Shown here piece by piece: positions 20,111-28,662 of a DNA stretch of 64,000 nucleotides. The stretch spans positions 237,501-301,500 of the forward strand of contig CAVPAM010000038.1 in the NCBI GenBank assembly GCA_963701445.1, written 5' to 3'. The position numbers and the translations under genes were made by a program. This stretch comes from CAKZLS01 sp963701445. GTDB lineage: Bacteria > Pseudomonadota > Alphaproteobacteria > Rhodospirillales > Defluviicoccaceae. Position 1 is the first letter of the stretch; each line of letters begins with the position of its first letter. The notes beneath the pieces are model-generated. The model did not search any database and was not told the DNA's origin. It worked only from the letters and a program-made list of their open reading frames with translations.

Positions 20111-20908
20111 GTGGAGCCGATACAGTTTAGCAACTTCGAAGTGCGTCTTGCGGAAACCCCGGAAGACGTGGAAGCGGCGAAGGCGCTGCGGTACCGGGTG
20201 TTCTACGAGGAGATGTCGGCGACGCCGACGCCCGAAATGCGGGCAAGGCGCCTGGATTTCGACGATTTCGACGACTATTGCGATCATCTGCTGGTGATCG
20301 ATCGCAATCGAACCAATGGCAGTCCCGGGGTGGTGGGCACCTATCGGATGCTGCGGCGGTCCGTCGCCCTGGAACACTGCGGTTTCTATTCCGAGCAGGA
20401 ATACGATTGCTCCGCGCTCCTCAACTATCCTCACGAGATCGTCGAGGTCGGCCGCTCCTGCGTGGATTCGTCGTACCGCAGCCGCGGCGTCATGCCGATC
20501 ATGTGGCGGGGGTTGGCGGCTTGCGTCATCCAGAACGACATCCGCATGTTTTTCGGATGCGCGAGCTTCCCCGGCACCCACCCCGAGGACATCGGGCGCG
20601 CGCTCTCCTATCTGCACCATTACCATCTGGCGCCCGAGCCTATCCGGCCCCGCGCGTTGCCCCAGCACTACGTGAACATGGAGATGCTGCCGCAGTCGGA
20701 GGTGGAGGTGCAGGCGGTCCTGGCCGACCTGCCGCCCCTCATCAAGGGGTATATGCGCCTCGGCGGTTTCGTCGGCGATGGCGCCGTGGTCGACAGGCAA
20801 TTCAATACCACGGACGTCTGCGTGATCGTCCAAACGGATCAGTTGGCTCATAAATACGACCGCCACTACAAGCGGCCCGTGTCCGCGCCCGTCGGCGTAA
20901 GCTCCTGA
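20111..20908 (+). CDS. olsB: Ornithine-acyl[ACP] N-acyltransferase (OlsB-like)
   Basis: A 265-residue GNAT-fold acyltransferase that N-acylates ornithine with a 3-hydroxyacyl group from ACP, giving lyso-ornithine lipid. Typical blocks are RYRVFYEEMSATPTPEMRAR, RLDFDDFDDYCDHLLVID, VEVGRSCVDSSYRSRGVMPIM and the CASFPGTHPEDIGRALSYLH motif. Translation starts at a GTG. Two bases separate it from olsA, the second enzyme of the pathway, supporting the assignment. Ornithine lipids are phosphorus-free membrane lipids, often made under phosphate limitation; no Pho box was recognised upstream. Confidence 0.88.
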   Translation: MEPIQFSNFEVRLAETPEDVEAAKALRYRVFYEEMSATPTPEMRARRLDFDDFDDYCDHLLVIDRNRTNGSPGVVGTYRMLRRSVALEHCGFYSEQEYDCSALLNYPHEIVEVGRSCVDSSYRSRGVMPIMWRGLAACVIQNDIRMFFGCASFPGTHPEDIGRALSYLHHYHLAPEPIRPRALPQHYVNMEMLPQSEVEVQAVLADLPPLIKGYMRLGGFVGDGAVVDRQFNTTDVCVIVQTDQLAHKYDRHYKRPVSAPVGVSS

Positions 20909-20910
20909 GC

Positions 20911-21726
20911 ATGCGGCCATCGCCGCTCGCGGCCGCGGTCAAGTTACTGCTTTTCCTGATCATGAACGCCCTATGGCTGCCGGCGTATGGGATGTGCGGC
21001 GGACCGCTGCGGGGTTGGAAGCGGCCGATCCAGGTGAACTGGTCGCGGATCTGTTGCCGGCTCGCCGGTCTCAAGGTCCGGGCCTTCGGCGCGCCCTACA
21101 CGCGCGGCAGCACGTTGATCGTGGCCAACCATGTTTCGTACCTCGATATCCCCGTTTTCTCGGCCATCATCGAAGGCACCTACGTGGCGAAGAGCGAGGT
21201 CGGCACGTGGCCGCTGTTCGGCTGGATCGCCAAGTTGACGGGAGCCATATTGGTCAAGCGCGACGGGCGCGACGTGGGGGCGCAGCGCCAGGAAATGCAG
21301 TCGCGGCTTCTCGGCGGCGAGAACCTCATTCTGTTTCCGGAGGGGACCAGCACCGACGGCCGTGGCGTCGCGCCGTTCAAATCGTCGCTGTTCGGCATCG
21401 TCCAGGGCCTGCCCCCGGAGACGGAGCTGATGATCCAGCCGGTATCGGTGGCCTACGTTCGGACCGTCGACGGCACCCGGCTGGAAGGTCCGCTGAGAGC
21501 GCTGTATTGCTGGTATGGCGACGCGACGCTGCTGCCGCACCTGTTCCGGGTGTTCGGGCTCAAGGGCGCCGAGGTCGACGTGCGCTTCCACGAGCCGATT
21601 CCCATCGGAGCATCGCCCAACCGGAAGGACCTGACCCGGCGCGCCCAAGCCGCCGTCGAGGCCGGGGTCGCCGAGTCGAACGCCGGCGCCGACGACCTGT
21701 CGCCAAGGGGCGAAGGCTCAGTGTAA
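20911..21726 (+). CDS. olsA: Lyso-ornithine lipid O-acyltransferase (OlsA, PlsC family)
   Basis: A 271-residue membrane-associated 1-acyl-sn-glycerol-3-phosphate-acyltransferase-family enzyme. The N-terminal helix is VKLLLFLIMNALWLPAYGM. The catalytic HX4D is NHVSYLD, and the substrate motif FPEGTSTDGRGVAPFKSSLF follows. Adjacent to olsB, it most likely adds the second acyl chain to lyso-ornithine lipid; a role in phosphatidate synthesis is possible in principle. The last nine bases overlap the 3' end of the convergent ccrM gene. Confidence 0.87.
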   Translation: MRPSPLAAAVKLLLFLIMNALWLPAYGMCGGPLRGWKRPIQVNWSRICCRLAGLKVRAFGAPYTRGSTLIVANHVSYLDIPVFSAIIEGTYVAKSEVGTWPLFGWIAKLTGAILVKRDGRDVGAQRQEMQSRLLGGENLILFPEGTSTDGRGVAPFKSSLFGIVQGLPPETELMIQPVSVAYVRTVDGTRLEGPLRALYCWYGDATLLPHLFRVFGLKGAEVDVRFHEPIPIGASPNRKDLTRRAQAAVEAGVAESNAGADDLSPRGEGSV

Positions 21727-22803
21727 TTCGGCGCGAAGCATCTGGCGGTAGACGTCGATGGGTATCAGGCGGCCCTTGTCCTCGGCGTACCAGAACTGCC
21801 AGCCGTTGCATGCCGGCGCGTTCTGGACGCGCGCGCCCACCTGGTGAATCGATCCCCGGTACTCGGCGCTGACGATGGTCCCGTCCGCCGCCACCTTGGC
21901 GGTATGGCGCCGCCGCTGATCGCGGAGAATATCGCCCGGCCGCAGCAGGCCGCTCTCCACCACGCGGCCGAACGGAATGCGCGGCTCCTCTCGCTTGCCG
22001 ACGGTGTTGACTAGGTCGTGCTCCGTCGGCGCGGGGATCCCGGCGAGCCGTTCCCTGGCGAGGTCGACATAATCCGGGTCCTGCTCGATCCCGATGTAGG
22101 CGCGTCCGAGCTTGTAGGCGACGGCGCCAGTGGTGCCGCTGCCGAAAAAGGGGTCGAGCACCACGTCGCCCACCGCCGTGGAGGACAGGATCACCCGGTG
22201 GAGCAGGGATTCGGGCTTCTGGGTGGGATGGGCCTTGCGTCCGTCCACCTTTAGGCGCTCGGAACCGGTGCATACCGGCAACAGCCAGTCCGAGCGCATC
22301 TGCAGATCGTCGTTGAGGTTCTTCATGGCCTGGTGATTGAAGCGGTGGCGCGTGTTCTTGTCCCGTCCGCACCAGATCAGCGTCTCGTGGGCGTTGGTGA
22401 AGCGGCGTCCTCGGAAGTTCGGCATGGGATTGGTCTTGCGCCAGATTACGTCGTTGAGGATCCAGTAGCCGAGATCCTGGAGGATCGTCCCCACCCGGAA
22501 GATGTTGTGGTAGGAGCCGATGACCCACAACGTTCCGTTGGGCTTGAGCACCCGGCGCGCCGCGCCCATCCACTCCTTGGTGAAGCGGTCGTAGCCGGCG
22601 AAATCGTCGAACCGGTCCCAGGACTCCTCGACACCGTCGACCCGCGAGTTGTTGGGCCTGAAAAGCTCGCCCTCCAACTGCAGATTATAGGGGGGGTCCG
22701 CGAACACCATGTCCACCGAAGCCTCGGGCAGGGCATTCATCGCCTCGACGCAATTGCCGAGAATAATACGGTTGGCGCCGCTCGCGCTTTGTCCATCGAT
22801 CAT
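21718..22803 (-). CDS. ccrM: Cell-cycle adenine DNA methyltransferase CcrM (GANTC)
   Basis: A 361-residue orphan N6-adenine methyltransferase. The catalytic motif is DPPYN at residues 36-40, and the SAM-binding motif is DPFFGSGTTGAVAYKLGR. The C-terminal domain (about 270-361: LLRPGDILRDQRRRHTAKVA, then GSIHQVGARVQNAPACNGWQ and YRQMLRAELH) is diagnostic of CcrM and not of restriction-associated enzymes. No restriction gene is nearby. In alphaproteobacteria it methylates GANTC late in the cell cycle and controls transcription. Confidence 0.94.
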   Translation of the reverse strand: MIDGQSASGANRIILGNCVEAMNALPEASVDMVFADPPYNLQLEGELFRPNNSRVDGVEESWDRFDDFAGYDRFTKEWMGAARRVLKPNGTLWVIGSYHNIFRVGTILQDLGYWILNDVIWRKTNPMPNFRGRRFTNAHETLIWCGRDKNTRHRFNHQAMKNLNDDLQMRSDWLLPVCTGSERLKVDGRKAHPTQKPESLLHRVILSSTAVGDVVLDPFFGSGTTGAVAYKLGRAYIGIEQDPDYVDLARERLAGIPAPTEHDLVNTVGKREEPRIPFGRVVESGLLRPGDILRDQRRRHTAKVAADGTIVSAEYRGSIHQVGARVQNAPACNGWQFWYAEDKGRLIPIDVYRQMLRAELH

Positions 22804-22897
22804 GGCCAGAGCATGAGTCAGACGCGATTCGCCGTCAAGAATTATTTGGATTCAATGGCTTAGGAGGCCGAGTGGCACAACATATCGAGTCCGCTCT

Positions 22898-23506
22898 TCA
22901 ATGGTGACTCAAAATGTGGGCGATGGGACGGAAGCTGCGGCGGTGGTGGGGGGTCACCCCGAGCCGCCCGAGCGCCGCGCGATGCTCCGCCGTGCCATAA
23001 CCGGCGTTGCGCTCCCAACCGTAGCCGGGGAACGTGTTCGCGAGTTCGGCCATGATCCGGTCGCGGGTCACCTTGGCGACGATGGAGGCGGCGGCGATGG
23101 AAAGACTGAGGCCGTCGCCGCCGATCACGCAGCGAACGCGGCACCCGAGCGCCGGCGGCCGGTTGCCGTCCACCAGGGCCACGTCGGGCGCCATCCCCAG
23201 CGCATCGACGGCCCGCGCCATGGCCGCGTGGGTCGCGGCGAGGATGTTGATGGCGTCGATTTCGTCCACCTCGGCGGCGCCGACACCGATGCGCGCGCAC
23301 TGGCGCAACCGCTCGAACAGCTCCGAGCGCCGGGCCGGACGCAGTTTCTTGGAGTCGTCGATCAGCGCGAGCATGTCCACCGGCAGGGACGCGGCGTCGA
23401 GCACCACGGCCGCCGCCACCACCGGGCCGGCCCACGGGCCGCGCCCCGCCTCGTCGATGCCGGCCACCACGCCGCCGGCCGCCGTCTCCAGGGTGAAATC
23501 GGGCAT
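22898..23506 (-). CDS. rnhB: Ribonuclease HII
   Basis: A 202-residue type-2 RNase H that removes ribonucleotides from DNA. The catalytic GIDEAGRG motif (Asp18, Glu19), the LIDDSKKL motif and the SIAAASIVAKVTRDRIM block with its active-site Asp are present. The C-terminal YGTAEHRAALGRLGVTPHHR motif is also canonical. The ATG at 23506 matches the usual short N-terminus. It lies just downstream of the radical-SAM gene, probably in one transcript running toward ccrM. Confidence 0.94.
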   Translation of the reverse strand: MPDFTLETAAGGVVAGIDEAGRGPWAGPVVAAAVVLDAASLPVDMLALIDDSKKLRPARRSELFERLRQCARIGVGAAEVDEIDAINILAATHAAMARAVDALGMAPDVALVDGNRPPALGCRVRCVIGGDGLSLSIAAASIVAKVTRDRIMAELANTFPGYGWERNAGYGTAEHRAALGRLGVTPHHRRSFRPIAHILSHH

Positions 23507-23550
23507 TCGTGGCTTATACCGGCACCGGCCCGCGCCGGCGAGGGATTTGC

Positions 23551-24642
23551 TCAGAGCAGGGAGAGTTGTTCGCCGTCGGCGGGCGGCGGGCGGAACCGGC
23601 GGGTGTCGAGAGCCGTCTCGTTCGGCCGGTCGGTGTTCAGGCCCAACCGGCGGCAGGCGAGGCGGAAGCGCTGGGCCAGGAGTTCGGCGTAGGCGCCGGT
23701 TCCGGTCATGCGTCGGCCGAACTCGGAGACATAGAGATGTCCGTTGCGGGCGTCCCGCACCTGGTTCAGCACGCGCTCGGCGCGATCCGGAACATGGGTC
23801 CGGAGCCACTGCGAGAACAGCTCCCTGACTTCCATGGGCAGGCGCAGAAGGATGTAGTTGGCCCGCGCCGCGCCGGCGCCGGCGGCGGCGGCAAGGACAG
23901 TCTCCAGTTCCGGGTCGTTGAGAAACGGGATCACCGGAGCGACCATGACCATGACGGGGATGCCCGCGCCGCTCAGGGCGCGAATGGTTTCGACACGCCG
24001 CCAGGGCGCCGCCGCCCTTGGTTCCAGGGTTCGCGCCAGGCCGGGGTCGAGGGTGGTGAGGGAAATACCCACCGAGGCCAGTCCACGTTCGGCCATGGGC
24101 GCGAGAATGTCGATGTCGCGGGCGATGAGAGCGGATTTGGTGGTGATGGCCACCGGATGGTCGAACGCCGCCAGAACCTCGAGGATCTCGCGGGTAATAC
24201 GCCGTTGGCGTTCCAACGGCTGGTAGGGATCGGTGTTGGCGCCGAGCATGATCGTCCGGGGGCGGTAGCCCGGCTTGCGCAGTTCGCGTTCCAGGGTCCG
24301 GGCGGCGTTGGGCTTGGCGAACAGCCGGGTCTCGAAGTCGAGCCCCGGCGACAGTCCCAGGTATGCGTGCGTGGGACGGGCATAGCAGTAGACGCAGCCG
24401 TGTTCGCAGCCCTTGTAGGGATTGATGGACTGATCGAAGGAAATGTCCGGCGAACTGTTGCGCGAGATGATCGATCGGCTCAATTCCTCGACGACGACGG
24501 TCGGCGGGGCCTCCGGCAGGTCATCCTCGCCGATGGCATCGCCGTCGCCGAGGGCCTCGCGGCTGTACCGCTCGAAGCGGCTCGAGGCGTTGCTCACCGC
24601 GCCCCGGCCCTTGAACGGCATGATGGACGTTTGCTGCTGCAT
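23551..24642 (-). CDS. PA0069-family radical SAM protein
   Basis: A 363-residue radical SAM enzyme of the Rv2578c/PA0069 type. The 4Fe-4S motif is GCEHGCVYCYARPTH (Cys79, Cys83, Cys86), preceded by the family signature SPDISFDQSINPYKG. The core continues through GANTDPYQPLERQRRITREI and VGISLTTLD. The C-terminus (FGRRMTGTGAYAELLAQRF) is also family-specific. The start is uncertain: the ATG at 24642 lacks a clear ribosome site, and ATG at 24621 (MPFKGRG) or further upstream would also work. The biological substrate is unknown for the whole family. Confidence 0.85.
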   Translation of the reverse strand: MQQQTSIMPFKGRGAVSNASSRFERYSREALGDGDAIGEDDLPEAPPTVVVEELSRSIISRNSSPDISFDQSINPYKGCEHGCVYCYARPTHAYLGLSPGLDFETRLFAKPNAARTLERELRKPGYRPRTIMLGANTDPYQPLERQRRITREILEVLAAFDHPVAITTKSALIARDIDILAPMAERGLASVGISLTTLDPGLARTLEPRAAAPWRRVETIRALSGAGIPVMVMVAPVIPFLNDPELETVLAAAAGAGAARANYILLRLPMEVRELFSQWLRTHVPDRAERVLNQVRDARNGHLYVSEFGRRMTGTGAYAELLAQRFRLACRRLGLNTDRPNETALDTRRFRPPPADGEQLSLL

Positions 24643-24836
24643 CCGGGAAGGGTAAGCCGGAAGAAAGAACATATCAAGAACAATTTTCATCCGGATTGCC
24701 ACGCCACGAAGGGCGGGCCGTCGTGGCAAAAGGGACACACGCCGGTCGATTCGGTGGCGTCTCCGCATTTCCCATTGGCGCGCTCGCCGTCCTGATCGAT
24801 AGTCCTTGGGTATCCATAACAGGCGGCCCGGTCATC

Positions 24837-25514
24837 GTGCTCAGTATCGTTATTCCCACGCTCAACGCGGTTCGCGGTTTGCGGCAGACCCTCGACAGCA
24901 TTGCCGCGGTCAGCGGCGAGCTTCCGTGCGAGGTGATCGTGGCGGACGGTGGGTCGGTGGACGACACCCATCTCATCGCCGCCGACTGCGGAGCGATCTT
25001 CCTGGAAACCCGGCGGGGCCGTGGCTGGCAGCTTGGCGAAGGCGCCAAATTCGCGGCCGGCGACTGGTTGCTGTTCCTGCACGCGGACACCGTTCCCCGG
25101 ACCGGCTGGGAGCTGGCGGCGGCGGCGTTCATGGCGGATCCCGCCAACGGCCGGCGCGCGGCCTACTTTAAGTTCGCCCTCGACGACGACGCGGCGGGCG
25201 CCCGGTGGCTGGAGCGCATCGTCGCCTATCGCAGCCGCCTGATGGGGTTGCCCTATGGCGACCAGGGATTGCTGATCAGCCGCGAGTTCTACGAGGACCT
25301 GGGAGGGTTCCGGCCCATGCCACTGATGGAAGACGTGGACCTCGTGCGGCGGATCGGCCGTGGCCGGCTCGCCGCTCTCGACGCGGTCGCGGTGACCTCG
25401 GCCGAGCGATACCGCCGCGACGGATACCTCCGGCGGCCCCTGCGGAATCTTCTTTGCCTGGGGCTTTTCTCGGCGGGCGTCCCCCCGAAATACATCGATT
25501 CGCTCTATCGCTGA
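24837..25514 (+). CDS. TIGR04283-type family 2 glycosyltransferase (arsenosugar-biosynthesis family)
   Basis: A 225-residue GT2 enzyme. The N-terminus is LSIVIPTLNAVRGLRQTLDS, the nucleotide-binding acidic motif is IVADGGSVDDT, and the family-specific stretches are RGRGWQLGEGAKFAAGDWLLFLHADT and YGDQGLLISREFYEDLGGFR. Start GTG at 24837 is chosen because the domain begins there. The next gene is the TIGR04282 partner, the normal pairing for this family. Despite its database name no arsenic-methylating arsM gene is visible, so the sugar acceptor is unproven. Confidence 0.85.
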   Translation: MLSIVIPTLNAVRGLRQTLDSIAAVSGELPCEVIVADGGSVDDTHLIAADCGAIFLETRRGRGWQLGEGAKFAAGDWLLFLHADTVPRTGWELAAAAFMADPANGRRAAYFKFALDDDAAGARWLERIVAYRSRLMGLPYGDQGLLISREFYEDLGGFRPMPLMEDVDLVRRIGRGRLAALDAVAVTSAERYRRDGYLRRPLRNLLCLGLFSAGVPPKYIDSLYR

Positions 25515-25566
25515 GCGCCGTCACCCGCGATCCGGCCGGCCCATCGGTCCCGTCGACCCCATCCAC

Positions 25567-26163
25567 ATGACTCCCGCCCGCCATCTCGTCGCGTTCGTCA
25601 AGGCCCCACGCATCGGCCGGGTGAAAACCCGTCTGGGCAGGGATATCGGGATGGTGGCGGCGCGGTCGTTCTATTGGCGGACGACGCGAAAGATCCTGGC
25701 GGAGCTGCGCGGGGCCGGGCGCTGGCAACCGTGGCTGGCGGTCACGCCCGACGCCGCCGTGGACCTCGGCCGCATGTGGCCGGCGGGCTGGCGCCGCTTT
25801 GGCCAGGGTCCCGGCGACCTCGGCGAGCGCATGGCCCGGACCATGCGCCTTATGCCGCCGGGACCGGTGGTCATTGTCGGCACCGATATTCCCGACCTTC
25901 GGGCGCGGCACGTGGAGCGGGCGTTTCGCGCCCTCGGCGATCGCGATGCCGTATTCGGGCCGGCGGCCGATGGCGGCTATTGGCTGGTGGGTCTCAGGCG
26001 GAGCCCGGGGGTTGCCGATATTTTTGCGGGGGTGCGGTGGTCCACCAGCTTCGCCCTGGCGGACACGCTGGCCAATCTGGGGCCCAGGCGGGTGGCGATG
26101 CTGGAAACGCTGGAGGACATCGACGACGGCGACGATTTGCGCCGCTGGCGGCGGCGCCCGTGA
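25567..26163 (+). CDS. TIGR04282/DUF2064-type glycosyltransferase
   Basis: A 198-residue nucleotidyl/glycosyltransferase-A fold protein. It has the start HLVAFVKAPRIGRVKTRLGR (a basic nucleotide loop), the central VVIVGTDIPDLRARHVERAF, the acidic block FGPAADGGYWLVGLRR, and the C-terminal LEDIDDGDDL. It follows the TIGR04283 gene by 52 bp in the same direction; the pair is the usual arrangement. Function presumably in a glycolipid or arsenosugar-like pathway, based on family naming only. Confidence 0.85.
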   Translation: MTPARHLVAFVKAPRIGRVKTRLGRDIGMVAARSFYWRTTRKILAELRGAGRWQPWLAVTPDAAVDLGRMWPAGWRRFGQGPGDLGERMARTMRLMPPGPVVIVGTDIPDLRARHVERAFRALGDRDAVFGPAADGGYWLVGLRRSPGVADIFAGVRWSTSFALADTLANLGPRRVAMLETLEDIDDGDDLRRWRRRP

Positions 26164-26166
26164 GGA

Positions 26167-26523
26167 TCAGTGGGCGACGTGGTCGCGGGCGATGTACCGG
26201 CCTCCTTCCACGCCCGAAAACAGTTCGTCCACCTGCGGGTGCGAGATGGGGTCGCCGCTTTCGTCGGGCACGAGGTTCTGCTCGGAGACGTAGGCGATGT
26301 AGGACGTCTCCTCGTTTTCCGCGAGCAGGTGGTAGAACGGCTGGTTTTTACGCGGGCGAACGTGCTCCGGAATGGACAGCCACCACTCGTCGGTGTTGGC
26401 GAACTCCGGATCCACGTCGAAGATCACGCCCCGGAACGGATAGAACCGGTGGCGGACCACTTGCCCGATCTCGAACCTGGCTTGTTTCACATCCTTGATC
26501 CTATCGCTGCGTCCAAAGTCCAC
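26167..26523 (-). CDS. hspQ: Heat shock protein HspQ
   Basis: A protein of up to 118 residues of the YccV/HspQ family, a hemimethylated-DNA-binding-like fold that acts as a specificity factor for Lon protease. The conserved core is IGQVVRHRFYPFRGVIFDVD, then EWWLSIPEHVRPRKNQPFYH and YIAYVSEQNLVPD. The start is a GTG at 26523; another GTG at 26490 would give 107 residues, closer to typical lengths. It converges with the TIGR04282 gene, stop codons being 3 bp apart. Confidence 0.9.
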   Translation of the reverse strand: MDFGRSDRIKDVKQARFEIGQVVRHRFYPFRGVIFDVDPEFANTDEWWLSIPEHVRPRKNQPFYHLLAENEETSYIAYVSEQNLVPDESGDPISHPQVDELFSGVEGGRYIARDHVAH

Positions 26524-26695
26524 TTTGAAGCATACGGGTGCCCAATATCAACCCCCGGCTGGTCACAACTCCACCGATTTAATACGCCGCGTGGGCCGTC
26601 GCGGACGCCGGATTTTTCGGAAATCGGCGACTTTTCCGTCGTCTTGTCGTAGCATGGGGGCGATTATGGGCACGATTCGGAACCGGGTTTGATGC

Positions 26696-27700
26696 ATGTG
26701 TGACACATTCGTTGCCCTGAGTCCGGCCACGGCCGATGGCTCGGTGGTGTTCGGAAAGAACAGCGACCGGCCCGCCGGAGAGGCCCAGGCCGTCCGCCGC
26801 TTCGCCGGAGGACGGCACCCGCCGGGGTCCACGGTGCGATGCACCTACGTGGAGATCCCGCAGGCTCCCCGCACGTTCGCCACGCTGTTGTCCAAGATCG
26901 GCTGGATGTGGGGCGCCGAGATGGGCGCCAACGAGCCGGGCGTGGTCATCGGCAACGAAGCGGTGTGGACACGCGCGCCCGCCGGGCCGCCGGCCCTTCT
27001 CGGGATGGACCTGGTGCGCCTGGGGTTGGAGCGGGGCGAGACCGCGCGCGAGGCCCTCGAAGTCATTACCGGTCTTCTCGAACGCTTTGGACAGGGCGGG
27101 CCGTGCGCCGAGAACGACGCCTCGTTCACCTACCACAATTCCTTCCTGATCGCGGACGCGTCCGAGGCCTGGGTCCTGGAGACCGCCGGCGCGCATTGGG
27201 CCGCCGAACACGTCATTGAGGGAACCCGAAATATTTCCAACGGCCTGACGATTCGCGCCCATTTCGATCTCTGTTCGCCGGGGCTGGTGGAGCACGCGCG
27301 CCGGCGGGGCCTCTACGACGGCGGCGGCGCGTTCGATTTCGCCGCCGCGTTCAGCGCCACGCCGGTGGATCCCGGACCGGATTCGCGGCAGGCTCGCGGC
27401 CGCCTTCTGCTGTCCCGGCATTTCGGACGAATGACGCCGGACGTGATGATGGATATTCTCGGCGACCACGACAGCGGCATCTGCATGCACGGGCCGTTCG
27501 AAACCACGGCCTCCATGGTGTCGCGGATCGCCGCTCCGCATGGCGCGGATCATTGGTTCACGGGCGCGCCTCATCCCTGCCGCCGTCCGTTCCGCTCTCA
27601 TTGCTTCCATGGAGGCCCGGACCGGCGGGGACGGCCGCCGCGCCGCGCGAAAGAGGCCGCGAGTGGGGCGCCCGAGGGCTCGGCGCGGGGACTGGCGTGA
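26696..27700 (+). CDS. C69/secernin-family N-terminal nucleophile hydrolase, shortened C-terminus
   Basis: A 334-residue peptidase-C69 (secernin-like) protein. It begins MCDTFVALSPATADGSVVFG, so Cys2 would be the N-terminal nucleophile after Met removal. Other family blocks are GANEPGVVIGNEAVWT, LVRLGLERGETAREALEVIT, YHNSFLIADASEAWVLET and RNISNGLTI. After HWFTGAPHPCRRPF the sequence becomes Arg/Gly-rich and stops about 70-100 residues earlier than usual secernins, with no continuation in the other frames. The catalytic half is complete, so activity may persist, but a C-terminal deletion is likely. Its TGA overlaps the GTG of the next gene. Confidence 0.8.
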   Translation: MCDTFVALSPATADGSVVFGKNSDRPAGEAQAVRRFAGGRHPPGSTVRCTYVEIPQAPRTFATLLSKIGWMWGAEMGANEPGVVIGNEAVWTRAPAGPPALLGMDLVRLGLERGETAREALEVITGLLERFGQGGPCAENDASFTYHNSFLIADASEAWVLETAGAHWAAEHVIEGTRNISNGLTIRAHFDLCSPGLVEHARRRGLYDGGGAFDFAAAFSATPVDPGPDSRQARGRLLLSRHFGRMTPDVMMDILGDHDSGICMHGPFETTASMVSRIAAPHGADHWFTGAPHPCRRPFRSHCFHGGPDRRGRPPRRAKEAASGAPEGSARGLA

Positions 27701-28377
27701 ATATTCTGTCCGATACGCACGGGGGCGCGCGCCCCGACGAGGGCCGTTCCATCCTCGTCGAGATCGTTTTCGATCCCGCGTGCCCGTGGTGCTACATCGG
27801 CAAGCGCCGCCTCGAGCGCGCGCTGGCCATGCGGCCGGACCTCCGTCCCGTCCTGAAATGGTGGCCGTTCCTGCTCAATCCGGAAATGCCGGACGAGGGG
27901 ATCGACCGGACCACCTATCTGGTGCGCAAGTACGGCAGCGAAACCAGGGTCGGCCGGATCTACGGGGCGATCGCCGAGGTGGGGCAATCGGTGGAGATCG
28001 ACTTCGCGTTCGACCGCATCCGCCGCGCTCCGAGCACCGTCAACGCCCATCGCCTGGTCCGGTTCGCCGCCGCCCGGGGCCTCGCCGACGCCGTGGTCGA
28101 GGCGCTGTTCTTCGGTTATTTCATCTCGGCGCGGGACGTGGGGGCGATATCCGTCCTGGTGGACATCGGCGCCGAGCTCGGGCTCGACGCCGCTGCCCTG
28201 AAACGCTACCTGGAGAGCGACGAGGACGTGGCGCTGATCTACGAGGAAAACGCGCGGGCCCACCGCCTCGGCGTCAACGGCGTGCCGTCCTTCGTGTTCG
28301 GCGGGTTCTCGATCATCAGCGGCGCGCAGGAGCCGAAGGTTCTGGCGCGAATGCTGGACGTCGCCCGCCTGATATAA
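27697..28377 (+). CDS. DsbA-family thioredoxin-fold oxidoreductase (FrnE-like)
   Basis: A 226-residue cytoplasmic DsbA-family protein. The redox motif is CPWC in FDPACPWCYIGKRRLERAL, and the cis-proline region is NGVPSFVFGGFSIISGAQ, followed by a short C-terminal helix. This matches the FrnE/2-hydroxychromene-2-carboxylate isomerase group that lacks a signal peptide. The GTG start overlaps the upstream stop (GTGA), implying coupled translation. Substrate unknown; a role in thiol stress resistance is known for some relatives. Confidence 0.85.
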   Translation: MNILSDTHGGARPDEGRSILVEIVFDPACPWCYIGKRRLERALAMRPDLRPVLKWWPFLLNPEMPDEGIDRTTYLVRKYGSETRVGRIYGAIAEVGQSVEIDFAFDRIRRAPSTVNAHRLVRFAAARGLADAVVEALFFGYFISARDVGAISVLVDIGAELGLDAAALKRYLESDEDVALIYEENARAHRLGVNGVPSFVFGGFSIISGAQEPKVLARMLDVARLI

Positions 28378-28662
28378 TGCGCGGCACGATCCCCGCCCGG
28401 ATGATGACCGGCGCCCCTTCCGCGCCGGACCAGATGCCCGAGAATCCAGCGTTTCCCCGTCCTTGAACGGCCCCAAACCGTCCAGTGCGCGGCTGAGCGA
28501 TGTCCGCGGTTACCCCCATTGTGTCAGGCGAAACGTCACCGTTTGCGTCACAAACAACAACCATAGCAAGAATTTTGGCTCGAATGGGTTGCGTTCAACC
28601 AGCGCGTGTGATACAACCAAAGCATGCATTACGAACGCCTTACACCACTGTTCAAGTGTGAC

